DNA of 64,000 nt from assembly GCA_012960475.1 (NCBI GenBank), contig DUBE01000066.1, forward strand, positions 19,565 through 83,564. The letters run 5' to 3'. Below are positions 50,391 through 59,787 of this stretch, one piece after another. The position numbers and the translations under genes are program-made. This DNA comes from Planctomycetota bacterium (GTDB lineage: Bacteria; Planctomycetota; UBA1135; GCA-002686595). How positions within the stretch are numbered: the stretch's first letter is position 1; the number at the start of each line of letters is the position of its first letter. A model generated the notes under the pieces. The model was not told the DNA's origin, searched no databases, and worked only from the letters and a program-made list of their open reading frames with translations.

Positions 50391-52112
50391 ATGACTGATA
50401 AAACAGAAGACATCATCAAGCTCCTCGTCCATGAGGGCAAGCGCAAGGGCTTTCTCACCTTTGCAGAGATGAACACCTTGCTTGAAGATCAATTCGTGCC
50501 TCCGGACAAGATGGACCAGGTGTTCATCAGTCTTGAGGACGCGGGTATCGACGTGCTGGACGACGATCCAGATGAGGGTACGCCTACTGCGGCGGTTGCT
50601 AGCACGGCCAGTACTCCAGTGGCTCACAAGCCCGTCACACCGACGACCCCGACGGTGGTAGAAAAGATCGATGATCCCGTGCGCATGTACTTGACCCAGA
50701 TGGGGGAGATCCCTCTTCTGACCCGCGAGCAGGAGATCTCTCTCGCCAAAGCCATCGAAGTAACTCGTAAGCGCTTCCGCAAGAAGTGCATGGGTTCGGG
50801 CGTGGCCATGAGTGCCTCCTTGAGCACTCTGCATCAAGTGCAGCAGGGGGAGCTGGCTTTTGACCGCACCCTCAAAGTCAATCCCAACCCCAAGCCCGAT
50901 GATGATCCAAAAATCGTCGAGACCCTGGGCAAGCCCTTCCTGGCCAAGCGATTGCCGGTCAATGTACGCACTATCGAGAACTTGATGGAGCGGCTGCGCG
51001 AGACATACAGCCCTTTGATCGGGGGCGACCTTACGAGTGCCGAGCGTTCAGAGATCATTACCAGGGTCCAGAACATTCGCCGCAAGCTGATTATTCTGAT
51101 CGAGGAGTGTCACCTTCAAATCAAGAAAGTGCGCCCCTACGAGCACCTGCTGGAAGATCACTGGCGCGACATGCGGGCGGTTGAGCGTAAGCTGGAGACT
51201 GCCCAGCGCAACCTCGATCAGGATGGCGGCCCCCAGCAATTGGAGGAACTGCAGACTGAGATGGACCGTTTGGAGGATATGGCTCTGGAGCCCATCGACC
51301 GTTTGCGTCGTCGGCTGGACCAGGTCACCCTGCATTACGAGGAATACGAGGAAGCCAAGCGCTTGCTCTCAAGCGGAAACCTACGTCTGGTGGTTTCGAT
51401 CGCCAAGAAGTATCGCAATCGCGGTCTCTCGTTCCTCGACCTGATTCAAGAAGGCAACACCGGCCTGATGAAAGCGGTTGAGAAATACGAGTATCGTCGT
51501 GGTTACAAGTTCTCGACTTACGCCACTTGGTGGATCCGCCAGGCGATCACCCGCTCGATTGCTGATCAGGCCCGTACGATCCGCATTCCGGTGCACATGA
51601 TTGAGACCATGAGCAAGTTGCGCAATGTGACCAAGCGACTGGTCCAGGAGAAGGGCCGCTCACCATCCGTGGAAGAGGTCGCCGAAGCCACCGGCATTAC
51701 TGTGGACGAGGCCAAGCGCGTGATGAAAATCAGCAAGCATCCCATCAGCCTTGACAGGCCGATCGGCGAGTCTGACGACAGCTACTTTGGTGACTTTATC
51801 GAGGATGAGACCGCCGAGAGCCCTCTGCAGTCGGCGGGTAGGGAGATGCTCAAGGAGCGCATCGACGATGTGCTGGGTACCCTGACCTTCCGCGAACGTG
51901 AAATTATCAAGCTGCGCTACGGCATCGGCGACGGCTATACCTACACCCTGGAGGAGGTAGGCCGCATCTTCCGTGTGACCCGTGAGCGGGTGCGCCAGAT
52001 CGAGGCCAAGGCTGTGCGCAAGCTGCGCCACCCGGTGCGTGCCCGTCAGCTGGCGAGCTTCCTTGAAGGGGTTTCGGTGGACGATGAAGAGGGAGATCCC
52101 CGGGACCTTTAG
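50391..52112 (+). CDS. rpoD: Primary RNA polymerase sigma factor RpoD
   Basis: 573 residues. Region 1.1 (about 1-60, with [13 protein letters not shown]), 1.2 ([21 protein letters not shown]), then a non-conserved insert of about 190 residues with coiled-coil character. Region 2 begins [19 protein letters not shown] and includes [16 protein letters not shown] and [14 protein letters not shown] (2.3/2.4). Region 3 follows with [13 protein letters not shown], and region 4 holds [23 protein letters not shown], the -35-binding helix-turn-helix. All primary-sigma regions are present, so this is the housekeeping factor. The leader (CACCCCCAATAACC) has no Shine-Dalgarno site. Confidence 0.97.
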   Translation: MTDKTEDIIKLLVHEGKRKGFLTFAEMNTLLEDQFVPPDKMDQVFISLEDAGIDVLDDDPDEGTPTAAVASTASTPVAHKPVTPTTPTVVEKIDDPVRMYLTQMGEIPLLTREQEISLAKAIEVTRKRFRKKCMGSGVAMSASLSTLHQVQQGELAFDRTLKVNPNPKPDDDPKIVETLGKPFLAKRLPVNVRTIENLMERLRETYSPLIGGDLTSAERSEIITRVQNIRRKLIILIEECHLQIKKVRPYEHLLEDHWRDMRAVERKLETAQRNLDQDGGPQQLEELQTEMDRLEDMALEPIDRLRRRLDQVTLHYEEYEEAKRLLSSGNLRLVVSIAKKYRNRGLSFLDLIQEGNTGLMKAVEKYEYRRGYKFSTYATWWIRQAITRSIADQARTIRIPVHMIETMSKLRNVTKRLVQEKGRSPSVEEVAEATGITVDEAKRVMKISKHPISLDRPIGESDDSYFGDFIEDETAESPLQSAGREMLKERIDDVLGTLTFREREIIKLRYGIGDGYTYTLEEVGRIFRVTRERVRQIEAKAVRKLRHPVRARQLASFLEGVSVDDEEGDPRDL

Positions 52113-52171
52113 AGTCCAGATCGACCTTCTTCCGGAGAGTCCAATGGACCTCAGGTGCTTTGAGTACGCCG

Positions 52172-52203
52172 CGCGCCGGTTCCCGTGTCTGGGGACCGGC
52201 GCG
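52172..52203 (+). other. Strong RNA hairpin downstream of rpoD
   Basis: A 13-bp stem (52172-52184 with 52191-52203, one G-T pair) closes a six-base loop. No T-tract follows, so it is either a terminator of unusual form or an mRNA-stability or processing element. More GC-rich palindromes (CCCCCGGGGG and CCCGGG) follow up to about 52300. Confidence 0.5.
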
Positions 52204-52307
52204 TTGCTGAGGGTCCCCCGGGGGCTGCGGATCCCCCTTGCGGGAGTCCAACCAAGGGACGCGCTTGGATTTGTCCCGAGGGGATGCCCGGGAAACCCGG
52301 CAGACCA

Positions 52308-52336
52308 TTGCGCCCAGCGGAGTCCGTTCCTAGACT
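52308..52336 (+). promoter_or_regulatory. Possible promoter for the zinc-ribbon gene
   Basis: TTGCGC at 52308-52313 and TAGACT at 52331-52336 are 17 bases apart and 34 bases before the next ATG. The fit is fair, and the structured stretch upstream makes a separate promoter reasonable. Confidence 0.33.
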
Positions 52337-52369
52337 GCTTGGCCCAATTTCTCGGCCCAACACAGCAGT

Positions 52370-53077
52370 ATGAACCAGACGCTCCAGGCGCTTCTCTCTC
52401 TCCAAGACACCGACCGGCAGATCTACCGGTTGCGGGCTGAGCTGCAGCGCCTGCCCCAGGAACTCAAGGTTCGTCACAAGAAGCTCAGCGACATGGTGAC
52501 CATGTCGAACCATTGCCGCGCCGAGGCGCAGCACCTGCGTTCGCAGGTCAAGGAGATTGAGGATTCCGTCACGATTCTACGCATGCGCCAGCGCAAGCTG
52601 GAGAAGGAGTGCAATTCTGTGGGCGTCGATGCTGCCCTTTTGGCTTCCTACCAACACGAAATCCGTACGGTCAAGGACAATATTTCCGAAGCAGAGGATG
52701 ATGGCCTGAACATGCTGGCCGAGGCGGATGAGAAGCAGGTTCAAGCCGAACAACTGGAAACTACCGTTGTTGCCGAGCGCCCTGACTTCGATGCGCTCTC
52801 TGCTGCGGTCAAGGCCGAACTGACTGAAGCCACCGCCAAGCTTGAGGCCCTCGATGCCCAGCGCACCAATTTGCAGTCGGCTACCATCCCCGAGGATCAG
52901 CTCACCCTCTATAAGGGCCTATTGGAGCGCCGTGAGGGTGAAGCACTGGCGGAACTTACAGATCTGGTTTGCCAGGGTTGCTTCGTCTCGATCCCGCGCA
53001 ACCTCTACGTTCGTTTGGCGCGTGGGGTAGATCTGGTGCAATGCCCGAGTTGCACGCGCATCTTGTACGTTCGTTGA
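52370..53077 (+). CDS. Coiled-coil protein with C4 zinc ribbon
   Basis: 235 residues. A long antiparallel coiled coil (about 5-180) precedes a C-terminal zinc ribbon with CQGC and CPSC pairs and an Arg-ended tail (TRILYVR). This layout matches the widespread C4-type zinc-ribbon protein family (CT398/FlgN-like helical hairpin plus zf-RING_7-type ribbon). Members are linked to RNA polymerase/sigma or to secretion in chlamydiae, but the general role is unresolved. It follows rpoD by about 260 bases. The convergent beta-barrel gene ends 27 bases away. Confidence 0.87.
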   Translation: MNQTLQALLSLQDTDRQIYRLRAELQRLPQELKVRHKKLSDMVTMSNHCRAEAQHLRSQVKEIEDSVTILRMRQRKLEKECNSVGVDAALLASYQHEIRTVKDNISEAEDDGLNMLAEADEKQVQAEQLETTVVAERPDFDALSAAVKAELTEATAKLEALDAQRTNLQSATIPEDQLTLYKGLLERREGEALAELTDLVCQGCFVSIPRNLYVRLARGVDLVQCPSCTRILYVR

Positions 53078-53104
53078 GCCCAATGGGCCAGCACTCAAGG
53101 CTCT

Positions 53105-54145
53105 TCAGAAGCTGTAGCGCCAGCCCAGGCCGTAGGTGATGGTGTTCCCCAGTTGGACACCGTTCACATCATCGTACAGGGGTACGCCGATCTCCGCCGC
53201 AAATCGGTTGCCGCTGGTGCCGACGAAGTTGAGGCCACCAAAAAGCCGGAACAAAGTGCCTCCAGCGTTGTCTGGATCATGCAAATTGGAAGCCAGTGGA
53301 TTGATCGTGCTCTCACTACCGCTGATGCCTCTGGAGTGATGGCCCTCAGCGCGCAGGGAGATGCTCATGTCCCGGTTGATTCGATGGGCCGCCCAGGCGC
53401 CAAGCTCCAATTCGTTGCCCTTGTTCCAGGATGTTCCACCTTCCCGTAAACGGAGCACATACTGGCCGCCATAGCCCCAGGACCATTCCTCAGTCTGGCC
53501 CAACCAGTACGCTCGGGGGATCAGGCTCCAAGCGCCGCTGCCTGGCTGTAGGGAATAGGGCAGGCGACCATCGCCGCCGCCAGGGTTGTTGCCGGTGGAA
53601 TTGGTTGAACCAGTGGGCAGGCCCAGGCCCAGCCCATAGGAGTGGCTGTCTCCCTCCGGGAGTGCTGAATTCCAGAGGGCTCCGATCTCCACGTCCCCCA
53701 AGCCGTTTGTGCGCATGCGGGTCTTGCCCAAGGGGCCGAGCACATCAGCTCGGGCATCGCGGTAGGGCAGGGTCAGTTCTACGTCCAGGCCTTCGTTGAG
53801 TTCAAAGTGGAAAGTGAAACGATGTTCTTCGATCCTCGCAGATGTGGCCGCGAAGGCGTAGCCCTGATCGGTGACCTCACCGGTGGTGGCCTCCTTGTTG
53901 CCAATACGAGGGCCGCTCTCATTCGTACCTGCCCAGGTCCAGGCAATCGTCATTCTTCCAGCTGCGGCCATTGCGGCTCCCAGTACGCCAATCGGGGGCT
54001 CTTCGTCGGGGCGCATGTAGGCGCCGTCCTCTAGGGAGTCGAGCAGATCCTGGGGGCAGGCGCGGGCTGTGGCCATTGGGCCCAAGAGCAGGGCCAGGGG
54101 GAAAAGGGCAAGCTGAGTCTTGGGGTGGGGAAGGCGCATATTCAT
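53105..54145 (-). CDS. Outer-membrane beta-barrel protein (transporter-like)
   Basis: 346 residues. Signal peptide (1-30), then amphipathic strands with alternating hydrophobic residues throughout, for example HRFTFHFELNEGLDVELTLPY, VEIGALWNSAL and the C-terminal strand YGLGWRYSF. The terminal Phe is the classic outer-membrane barrel signal. Loops are Gly/Asn/Ser-rich. Strand layout resembles the MetA-pathway phenol-degradation transporter family, a class of putative OM barrels common in planctomycetes and proteobacteria. Substrate unknown. Its ATG has a second ATG two codons later. Confidence 0.8.
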   Translation of the reverse strand: MNMRLPHPKTQLALFPLALLLGPMATARACPQDLLDSLEDGAYMRPDEEPPIGVLGAAMAAAGRMTIAWTWAGTNESGPRIGNKEATTGEVTDQGYAFAATSARIEEHRFTFHFELNEGLDVELTLPYRDARADVLGPLGKTRMRTNGLGDVEIGALWNSALPEGDSHSYGLGLGLPTGSTNSTGNNPGGGDGRLPYSLQPGSGAWSLIPRAYWLGQTEEWSWGYGGQYVLRLREGGTSWNKGNELELGAWAAHRINRDMSISLRAEGHHSRGISGSESTINPLASNLHDPDNAGGTLFRLFGGLNFVGTSGNRFAAEIGVPLYDDVNGVQLGNTITYGLGWRYSF

Positions 54146-54204
54146 TGCAGCCGAATTCTCTCGGATGGGCGGCTCCCAGAATAAACAGATTCAAGGCGCA
54201 GAAC

Positions 54205-55254
54205 TCAGGCCTTCGGGGGAAAGCGAGGGAGAGCTCGATTTGAGGTCTCTCTCTGCTGCTCTGAAGCAGGCGCGAAATCTCGGGAGGAGGCACCCTGAGG
54301 TGGGAGGGACCTGCCCCCCTCCCCAATATGGGCGCTCCCCTGGCGCGTTCCGCGCTTGGATAAAACTTCCGTCAAGCGCACACGAATCGCGGTCTTGTGC
54401 AACCCGAAATGCGGGGCGATCAGCTTCTCTTGGGGGGCCTCGCCGGTTACCCGGTGTACCACTTGATCGGGATGCAAGCGCTCGATGAAGTCCGCCGTCC
54501 AATCCAGGTAGGTCTCAAGGTCGAGCACTTCGAGCCGCCCCTCGCGCCAGTCATGGGCCATTTGGGTCTTTTTGAGCACCATCAGGTGGTGGATCTTGAC
54601 CCCGGCGCAACCGGCTCGGGCTATGGCTTTGGCTGTGGCCCGGGCGCCCTGGCGTCCATCCCCCGGCAGGCCCAGGATTGCATGGCCCACGGTGGAGAGG
54701 CCCGCCTGATGTGCGCGCTGCACCGCGTCATCGAATTCCGCCAGGGTGTGAAGCCGGTTGATGTTGAGCAGCACCTCGTCATTGGCGCTTTCGAGGCCGA
54801 GTTCCAGCCAGACCGGAACCCTCTGGGAGAGATGTTCCAAGAGTCGCAGCGCTTCGTCTTGCAAGCAGTCCGGGCGAGTGGCCACCGATACGCAGCGCAC
54901 CGCGTCTCCCAGATATGGTTCCACCGCCCCGAGCAACTCTTTGAGGCGCGCGCTATCTCCGTAGGTGTTGCTATAGCTCTGCAGGTAGGCGATGGCTCCT
55001 ACTGCCTGGTCACCCTTGCTTCGGCGTGCGATGCGCTTGAGCCCCGCTTCCAGTTGCTCGGCTACCGCCTTGCCAGTGCGCAATGCGCCGGTGCCAGAGC
55101 CTTCCACATCACAATAGGTGCAGCCACCAAATCCTCGCGTCCCGTCCCGATTGGGGCAGGTGGATCCCGCGTCAAGGGCCACCCTATAGACGGGTTGGCC
55201 GAATGTCTCTCTCAGCCAGGGGGCCAGGGAGCGGAAGCGCAGGTCGGGATTCAT
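54205..55254 (-). CDS. Radical SAM protein of the YhcC family
   Basis: 349 residues. The iron-sulfur motif is the family-specific form: C33 in STCPNRDGTRG, then C45 and C48 in GGCTYCDV. Further conserved parts: YLQSYSNTYGD, SVATRPDC and VWLELGLESANDEVLLNINR, and a late GEAPQEKLIAPHFGLHK. The last 50 or so residues (after about 300) are a disordered Arg/Ser/Pro-rich tail not typical of the family. Its reaction is not established in general; YhcC-type proteins sit near stress or tRNA-related genes in other bacteria. The start faces the ABC-transporter operon divergently. Confidence 0.9.
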   Translation of the reverse strand: MNPDLRFRSLAPWLRETFGQPVYRVALDAGSTCPNRDGTRGFGGCTYCDVEGSGTGALRTGKAVAEQLEAGLKRIARRSKGDQAVGAIAYLQSYSNTYGDSARLKELLGAVEPYLGDAVRCVSVATRPDCLQDEALRLLEHLSQRVPVWLELGLESANDEVLLNINRLHTLAEFDDAVQRAHQAGLSTVGHAILGLPGDGRQGARATAKAIARAGCAGVKIHHLMVLKKTQMAHDWREGRLEVLDLETYLDWTADFIERLHPDQVVHRVTGEAPQEKLIAPHFGLHKTAIRVRLTEVLSKRGTRQGSAHIGEGGRSLPPQGASSRDFAPASEQQRETSNRALPRFPPKA

Positions 55255-55327
55255 GGGCCTATCCTACGCTGGGGGGCAACGCTGCGGTCACCAGCGCGGT
55301 CCGGGGTGGTATAACCTTGCCATTCCC

Positions 55328-56311
55328 ATGCAGGCAGCAGTAGAAACTCCTCCGAAGAGTGCGGGCGAGGTCTTGATCGAGGCCCGCGGCCTCTGCAAGC
55401 ACTTCGGTCCCGTGACCGCAGTGGATCAGGTCTCGTTCCAGGTGCGCCGGGGAGAATTGGTAGGCCTCTTGGGCCCCAACGGGGCGGGCAAGAGCACCAT
55501 CATGCGCATGCTGACCGGCTATTTGAACCCCGATGGGGGCGAGGCGGCGCTCGGGGGACTGGCTGCCAGTGAAGTGGCGGCTCGCCGCATCCTGGGATAC
55601 CTTCCAGAACACACGCCATTGCACAGGGAAATGCGTGTGGACCGCTTCTTGAGCCTGGTGGCCACATTGCGCGGATTTCGTGGAGACTCGCGCAAGGATG
55701 CAATTGCGCGGGTCTTGGATTCCTGTGACCTGGGAGGCCATGAGGGCCGTCGCATCCACACTCTGTCCAAAGGTTATCGCCAAAGGGTCGGTCTGGCCCA
55801 GGCCCTTGTCAGCGATCCGGATGTGCTTGTATTGGATGAACCCACCAGCGGGCTCGATCCCCGAGAGATCGTGCGCGTGCGCGATCTTGTGGCGCGGCTC
55901 GCAAGGGACAAGACTGTCTTGATTTCGACCCATGTGCTGCCTGAGGTGGAAGAGGTATGTCAGCGCGTGTTGATCATCGCTGGGGGCCGGTTGGTAGCGG
56001 ATGGGGATCCGCTGGCATTGGCCAGCAACGCGGGCAAGCGCTTGATTGTAGAGGTCAGCGGTATCGGAAATCCTGAGGTGTTCATGCAGACCCTGGGCGC
56101 ATTGCCCGGGGTGGAAGAAACAAAGAGCATCAATCCTTTGCGCGGGGGGGATCTGCGCATTGAGTTGAAGGCCGATGAGCCTCATGAGGTTGTCGGACCT
56201 CTGCAAGCGGCTCTTGCGGGAATCACCCTCTTGGAATTGCGCCACGAGTTGCCCACCCTTGAGCAGGTTTTTATGGAACATACCGCCGGGGCGGGAGAGG
56301 TTCGCCCGTGA
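55328..56311 (+). CDS. ABC-2-type ATPase (Gld/Nos-like)
   Basis: 327 residues from ATG 55328; a longer frame from 55253 is unlikely. Walker A GPNGAGKST (49-57), Q-loop region YLPEHTPLH, signature LSKGYRQRVGLAQAL (146-160), Walker B VLVLDEPTSGLDP (166-178) and STHVLPEVEEV with the H-loop. The C-terminal 80 residues form the regulatory domain common in this subgroup. Sequence order with the two following genes (permease, then a large periplasmic auxiliary protein) is that of the GldA-GldF-GldG system. Its stop overlaps the permease start (GTGA). Confidence 0.92.
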   Translation: MQAAVETPPKSAGEVLIEARGLCKHFGPVTAVDQVSFQVRRGELVGLLGPNGAGKSTIMRMLTGYLNPDGGEAALGGLAASEVAARRILGYLPEHTPLHREMRVDRFLSLVATLRGFRGDSRKDAIARVLDSCDLGGHEGRRIHTLSKGYRQRVGLAQALVSDPDVLVLDEPTSGLDPREIVRVRDLVARLARDKTVLISTHVLPEVEEVCQRVLIIAGGRLVADGDPLALASNAGKRLIVEVSGIGNPEVFMQTLGALPGVEETKSINPLRGGDLRIELKADEPHEVVGPLQAALAGITLLELRHELPTLEQVFMEHTAGAGEVRP

Positions 56312-57057
56312 GGCAAGTGCTCGCCATTGCCGGCCGTGAATTGCGTGTGGCCTTTGAATCTCCCGTGGCCTACGCCACGATCCTGATCTTTGTTCTGGTC
56401 TCCGCGGGGCTGTTCTTCTTGGTGGGCATGCCCATCGGCGGCATGCCCCTGCCGTCCCTGTGGGAAGGGGGCGAGGCCAGCCTGGTGGTGCTCTTCGCAT
56501 GGATGCCCCTCTCCCAGGGGCTCTTGGTACCGGCTCTGTGCATGGGGTCCTGGACCGAGGAGCGGCGCGCAGGCACTGAGGAGTTGTTCCTGACCTACCC
56601 CCTGCGCGCAAGCCAATTGGTGCTGGGCAAGTTCTTGGCCCACACTGGTATCGTCTGCTTGTTGCTGATCTTGACCGTGCTGCCCATCGCCTGGACGGTA
56701 GAGAACCTGGGTGATCTGGACCGGGCCACGGTCCTGGTGGGGCTCATGGGAGCCATGCTCTTGGGCGCGGCTTATGTTTCTCTGGCGCTCTTGGTCAGTG
56801 CCTGCGCCACCGATCCCTTGGTGGCGTTCTTGCTCTCGACGCTGTTGTTGCTGGGCCTTTGGCTGGTGCGCATGGTGGTGGAGTTGTTTCCAGCAGATCT
56901 GGCAACGAGCATCGATGGTTTGACCCCCGCCGCCCACTTCATGGGCAGTGCTGTGCGAGGCGTGCTTGACGGTGGGGACCTGATCTATGGCCTTTCCCTG
57001 ATCGGAGGAGCGTTGCTCTTGAACACCTGGGTGGTGCAGGGGAGGCGCGACCAATGA
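56308..57057 (+). CDS. ABC-2-type permease (GldF-like)
   Basis: 249 residues with six membrane helices (about 18-42, 58-80, 100-122, 135-160, 168-190, 215-240). FESPVAYATILIFVLVSAG at the start and RRAGTEELFLTYPLRASQLVLGK after helix 2 are characteristic of ABC-2 and GldF permeases. It starts at GTG overlapping the ATPase stop, and its stop overlaps the GldG-like ATG. In Bacteroidetes GldF works with GldA and GldG in gliding; in other phyla similar sets are of unknown purpose. Movement of a polysaccharide or protein is the likely function here. Confidence 0.88.
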   Translation: MRQVLAIAGRELRVAFESPVAYATILIFVLVSAGLFFLVGMPIGGMPLPSLWEGGEASLVVLFAWMPLSQGLLVPALCMGSWTEERRAGTEELFLTYPLRASQLVLGKFLAHTGIVCLLLILTVLPIAWTVENLGDLDRATVLVGLMGAMLLGAAYVSLALLVSACATDPLVAFLLSTLLLLGLWLVRMVVELFPADLATSIDGLTPAAHFMGSAVRGVLDGGDLIYGLSLIGGALLLNTWVVQGRRDQ

Positions 57058-58862
57058 GCCTGGGTAACAAGCGCGGGCGGGCTGCCCTTTGGTTGAGCAC
57101 CCTCTTGGTCTGCGGCATTTTTGTAGAGGTCAATCGCATCGCGGACCACTTGGACTTGCCCCGGCGGGATCTTTCCGAGGACGGGTTGTTCCAGGTCAGT
57201 CATGCCACCCGTTCGGTGTTGGGACGGTTGGAAGACACCCTGGCCGTGCATGCGTTTTTTACCAAGGAAATCGAGTCCGGCCGGGCAGCGATTGAGCGGG
57301 CCCAGATCGAGGGCCAACTGGAGGAGTATCTGGCACTCGCCAAAGGCAAGATGTTGCTTGATGTGCGCGACCCTGCGGTCTCCAGTCAAGCGGCGTTGGA
57401 CGCCAGGACCCACGGGTTGCAAGCGCGTCCCGTGCACGCGGCCCACGGCACTGGGGTTTCGCGGCAGATGGTCTATCGCAGTTTGCTCTTGCGTTATCGT
57501 GGACGCACGGAGCGGGTGGAGTGGGCCGATCCGTGGTCTTTGGAAGTGGAGTTTGTAGCTGCCGTGGCGCGCATGTTGCGCGACCACCGACCGCGCATCG
57601 CCTGGGTGGGGGAGACCTTTGACACCGATCCCAAGGTGAGTTGGCAGTTGGGCTCCTTTCATGGCTTACGGCAGGCCCTTTCCCGTCGCTTTGACTTGGT
57701 GGAGGTGTCCACCGCAATTCTGGAAGCGGGTGTGCCGATTCCCGCCGACTGCGACTTGGTTGTGCTCATGCGGCCTCTGGACCTTCATCCCCGGGCGGTT
57801 TTTGAATTGGAACAGTCCCTGCAGCGGGGCAAACCGCTGCTTGCGTTCTTGGATCAGGTCACCATGCACACCCATCACCAGGGCCTGCGCGCGCTGCACG
57901 CCATGCGTGGTGATGAGGCCCCCAGGACTGGGCTGGAAGCTCTCTTGCGCTCCTGGGGCAGCGAACTGGTGGGCGGCCATGTGTGGGACGCAGGTTCGCC
58001 CGGTGAGCGCAAGGTGCTGGTCTCCGAGCTGGACGCTGAGGGCCAGCCCACTGGCGGCGGACGGCTGGAACCCCTACGCACCCCCGGTCTGCTGAAGACC
58101 ACCGTCGAGGGCATGGACGGCACCTTTCCCCCCACTAGTGGCCTTGATGGAATCACCTTTGCCTGGCCCCAGCCGTTTGCTGCTCTGGGTCAGGTCGAAG
58201 GGATCGTGGGACGAGATGTGATCCGTTCTTCGGGGGACTCCTGGGTAGTGCCCTTTGTGAAGGCCATGATTTCCGATGCTTCGATCATCGCGGCTCACAC
58301 TGCCAGCTTGCGGGGGGATCCGAAGGGAGCTCTGGTGGTGGGTCGGGTGCTCACCGGACGCCTGCCTTCGCCCTTTGTGCGTGGTGCTCCCGCGCCCCTG
58401 GATCTACTTGCCGAACAACCGACTGAACAAGAGACTACCGACGAAGAGGTGCTGGATCGCGCCGCAATGGTGCGTCTTGCGTTGCTGGGGGACGCGGATT
58501 TTGTGCGCGATCCGGATCCCTTTGGTCTCTCCCCCAGCTTGGAGCCACGCGGTTTGCTGTTGGTGGAGAATTTCTTGGATTGGATGTTGGCGGAGGACGA
58601 CCTGATCGCCCTGCGTTCCCGATTGCCCCGCTCAAGACCCCTGCGCGATCTGCTGCAAGAGGAATTGGAGCGCGAGGGGCTACTGAGCGCTGGACTTTAT
58701 GACACGGTGGAAGAACTGTCCCAGCGTGCGCGGCAGAGGGCCGCCGCCGAGAACCGCGCAACAAGCGCTCGCTGGCGTTTGATGGCCCTGCCCCTGGGCC
58801 TTGGGCTGATCTTGTTGTTGTTGCTCGGCTGGGCCTGGAATCGTCGGGAGCGTAGTTTCTGA
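57054..58862 (+). CDS. GldG-like ABC auxiliary protein
   Basis: 602 residues. An N-terminal membrane helix (about 9-25), followed by the ABC-auxiliary/GldG extracytoplasmic domain, which begins RRDLSEDGLFQVSHATRSVL and ends before a C-terminal helix (about 575-597, LGLILLLLLGWAW) with a short basic tail. The mid-region contains VVLMRPLDLHPRAVFELEQSLQRGKPLLAFLDQ in pieces typical of the family's nucleotide-like fold without visible catalytic motif. Start overlaps the permease stop by four bases; the following DUF4340 start overlaps its stop by one base, so four genes are co-translated. Confidence 0.87.
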   Translation: MSLGNKRGRAALWLSTLLVCGIFVEVNRIADHLDLPRRDLSEDGLFQVSHATRSVLGRLEDTLAVHAFFTKEIESGRAAIERAQIEGQLEEYLALAKGKMLLDVRDPAVSSQAALDARTHGLQARPVHAAHGTGVSRQMVYRSLLLRYRGRTERVEWADPWSLEVEFVAAVARMLRDHRPRIAWVGETFDTDPKVSWQLGSFHGLRQALSRRFDLVEVSTAILEAGVPIPADCDLVVLMRPLDLHPRAVFELEQSLQRGKPLLAFLDQVTMHTHHQGLRALHAMRGDEAPRTGLEALLRSWGSELVGGHVWDAGSPGERKVLVSELDAEGQPTGGGRLEPLRTPGLLKTTVEGMDGTFPPTSGLDGITFAWPQPFAALGQVEGIVGRDVIRSSGDSWVVPFVKAMISDASIIAAHTASLRGDPKGALVVGRVLTGRLPSPFVRGAPAPLDLLAEQPTEQETTDEEVLDRAAMVRLALLGDADFVRDPDPFGLSPSLEPRGLLLVENFLDWMLAEDDLIALRSRLPRSRPLRDLLQEELEREGLLSAGLYDTVEELSQRARQRAAAENRATSARWRLMALPLGLGLILLLLLGWAWNRRERSF

Positions 58863-59761
58863 TGGGCGCTGTACGTCGGAACACCCTGCTGGCCGTAGTG
58901 CTGGGAGTTCTCGTCTTGTTGGACCTGGGCAGCGCCCCGGACATCCGACCCCAGCGGGATGTGGGACCCCTCTTGACCCAACTCGATGTTCAACGGGCTG
59001 CAAGGATCGAGCTTCGAGGCCCCAACGGAGCGTCTTTGGCGCTGGAGCGCATGGATGAGAGCTGGGGTCTGCCTGGTTCTCTGGGCTATCCCGCCCGGCT
59101 GGAGTTGGTGCGTGGTCTGTTGGCCAGTCTGGCGTCCCTCTCGACCCTGGATCTGGTCAGCTCTGACGCGACCCGTCACGGCGAATACGGAGTGGATGCG
59201 GGTACGCACCTGCGTATCTTGGACGGGGAAGGCGCCTTGCTGGGGGAGTTGCTCCAGGGGGGCTTGGCTCCCGATGGGCAGGCAACCTACGGGCGGCTCC
59301 TGTCCGAGGACAAGACTTACCGCTTATCCGGTCTCGCACCTTTGCACTTGGAGCAGGCCTACTACTTGGACGCGCGACTGGTTTCTTTCGAACCCGCGCT
59401 GGTCTCTGCGGTTCGCTTGCAGACTTCGAATGGCAGTCTTCGTTTGCTGCGTGACACGGCGCGGGTCAAGGTCTGGCGTCGAGAGGACAACGGCCAGCCT
59501 GTGGCTGGGGCCAGAGTAGAGAGGCTCTTGACCACCCTCAGGGCTACCTTCTTGCAAGATGTGCTTGCCAAGGGGTCTGTCGAGCAACTTACAGGTTTCC
59601 ACATCGAACTGGAGCTTGCCGGGGGCAGGACGATTGGTCTGACCCTGGGGGAAGCCAACTCTGGTGGTTTGGTTCCTGCCAGGACAAGCGGCTCGGGCTT
59701 TACTGTGGGGCTCAGCGAGTCCAGTGCCAGGGCCTTGCAGGCCGCGGCTGCCGGGTTCTAG
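58862..59761 (+). CDS. DUF4340 protein
   Basis: 299 residues. A short N-terminal membrane helix (about 10-22), then an extracytoplasmic beta-rich region that matches the DUF4340 pattern: RIELRGPNGASLALERMDESWGL near the start, SDATRHGEYGVDAGTHLRI and later LYDARL-like strands such as YYLDARLVSF. DUF4340 proteins follow GldG-like genes in many phyla, and this gene does so with a one-base overlap. Its role is not established; by context it is a subunit or client of the ABC-2 system. A convergent pilin-like gene ends 26 bases away. Confidence 0.8.
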   Translation: MGAVRRNTLLAVVLGVLVLLDLGSAPDIRPQRDVGPLLTQLDVQRAARIELRGPNGASLALERMDESWGLPGSLGYPARLELVRGLLASLASLSTLDLVSSDATRHGEYGVDAGTHLRILDGEGALLGELLQGGLAPDGQATYGRLLSEDKTYRLSGLAPLHLEQAYYLDARLVSFEPALVSAVRLQTSNGSLRLLRDTARVKVWRREDNGQPVAGARVERLLTTLRATFLQDVLAKGSVEQLTGFHIELELAGGRTIGLTLGEANSGGLVPARTSGSGFTVGLSESSARALQAAAAGF

Positions 59762-59787
59762 ATCAGCATGCTCTGGACCACCAGAGC

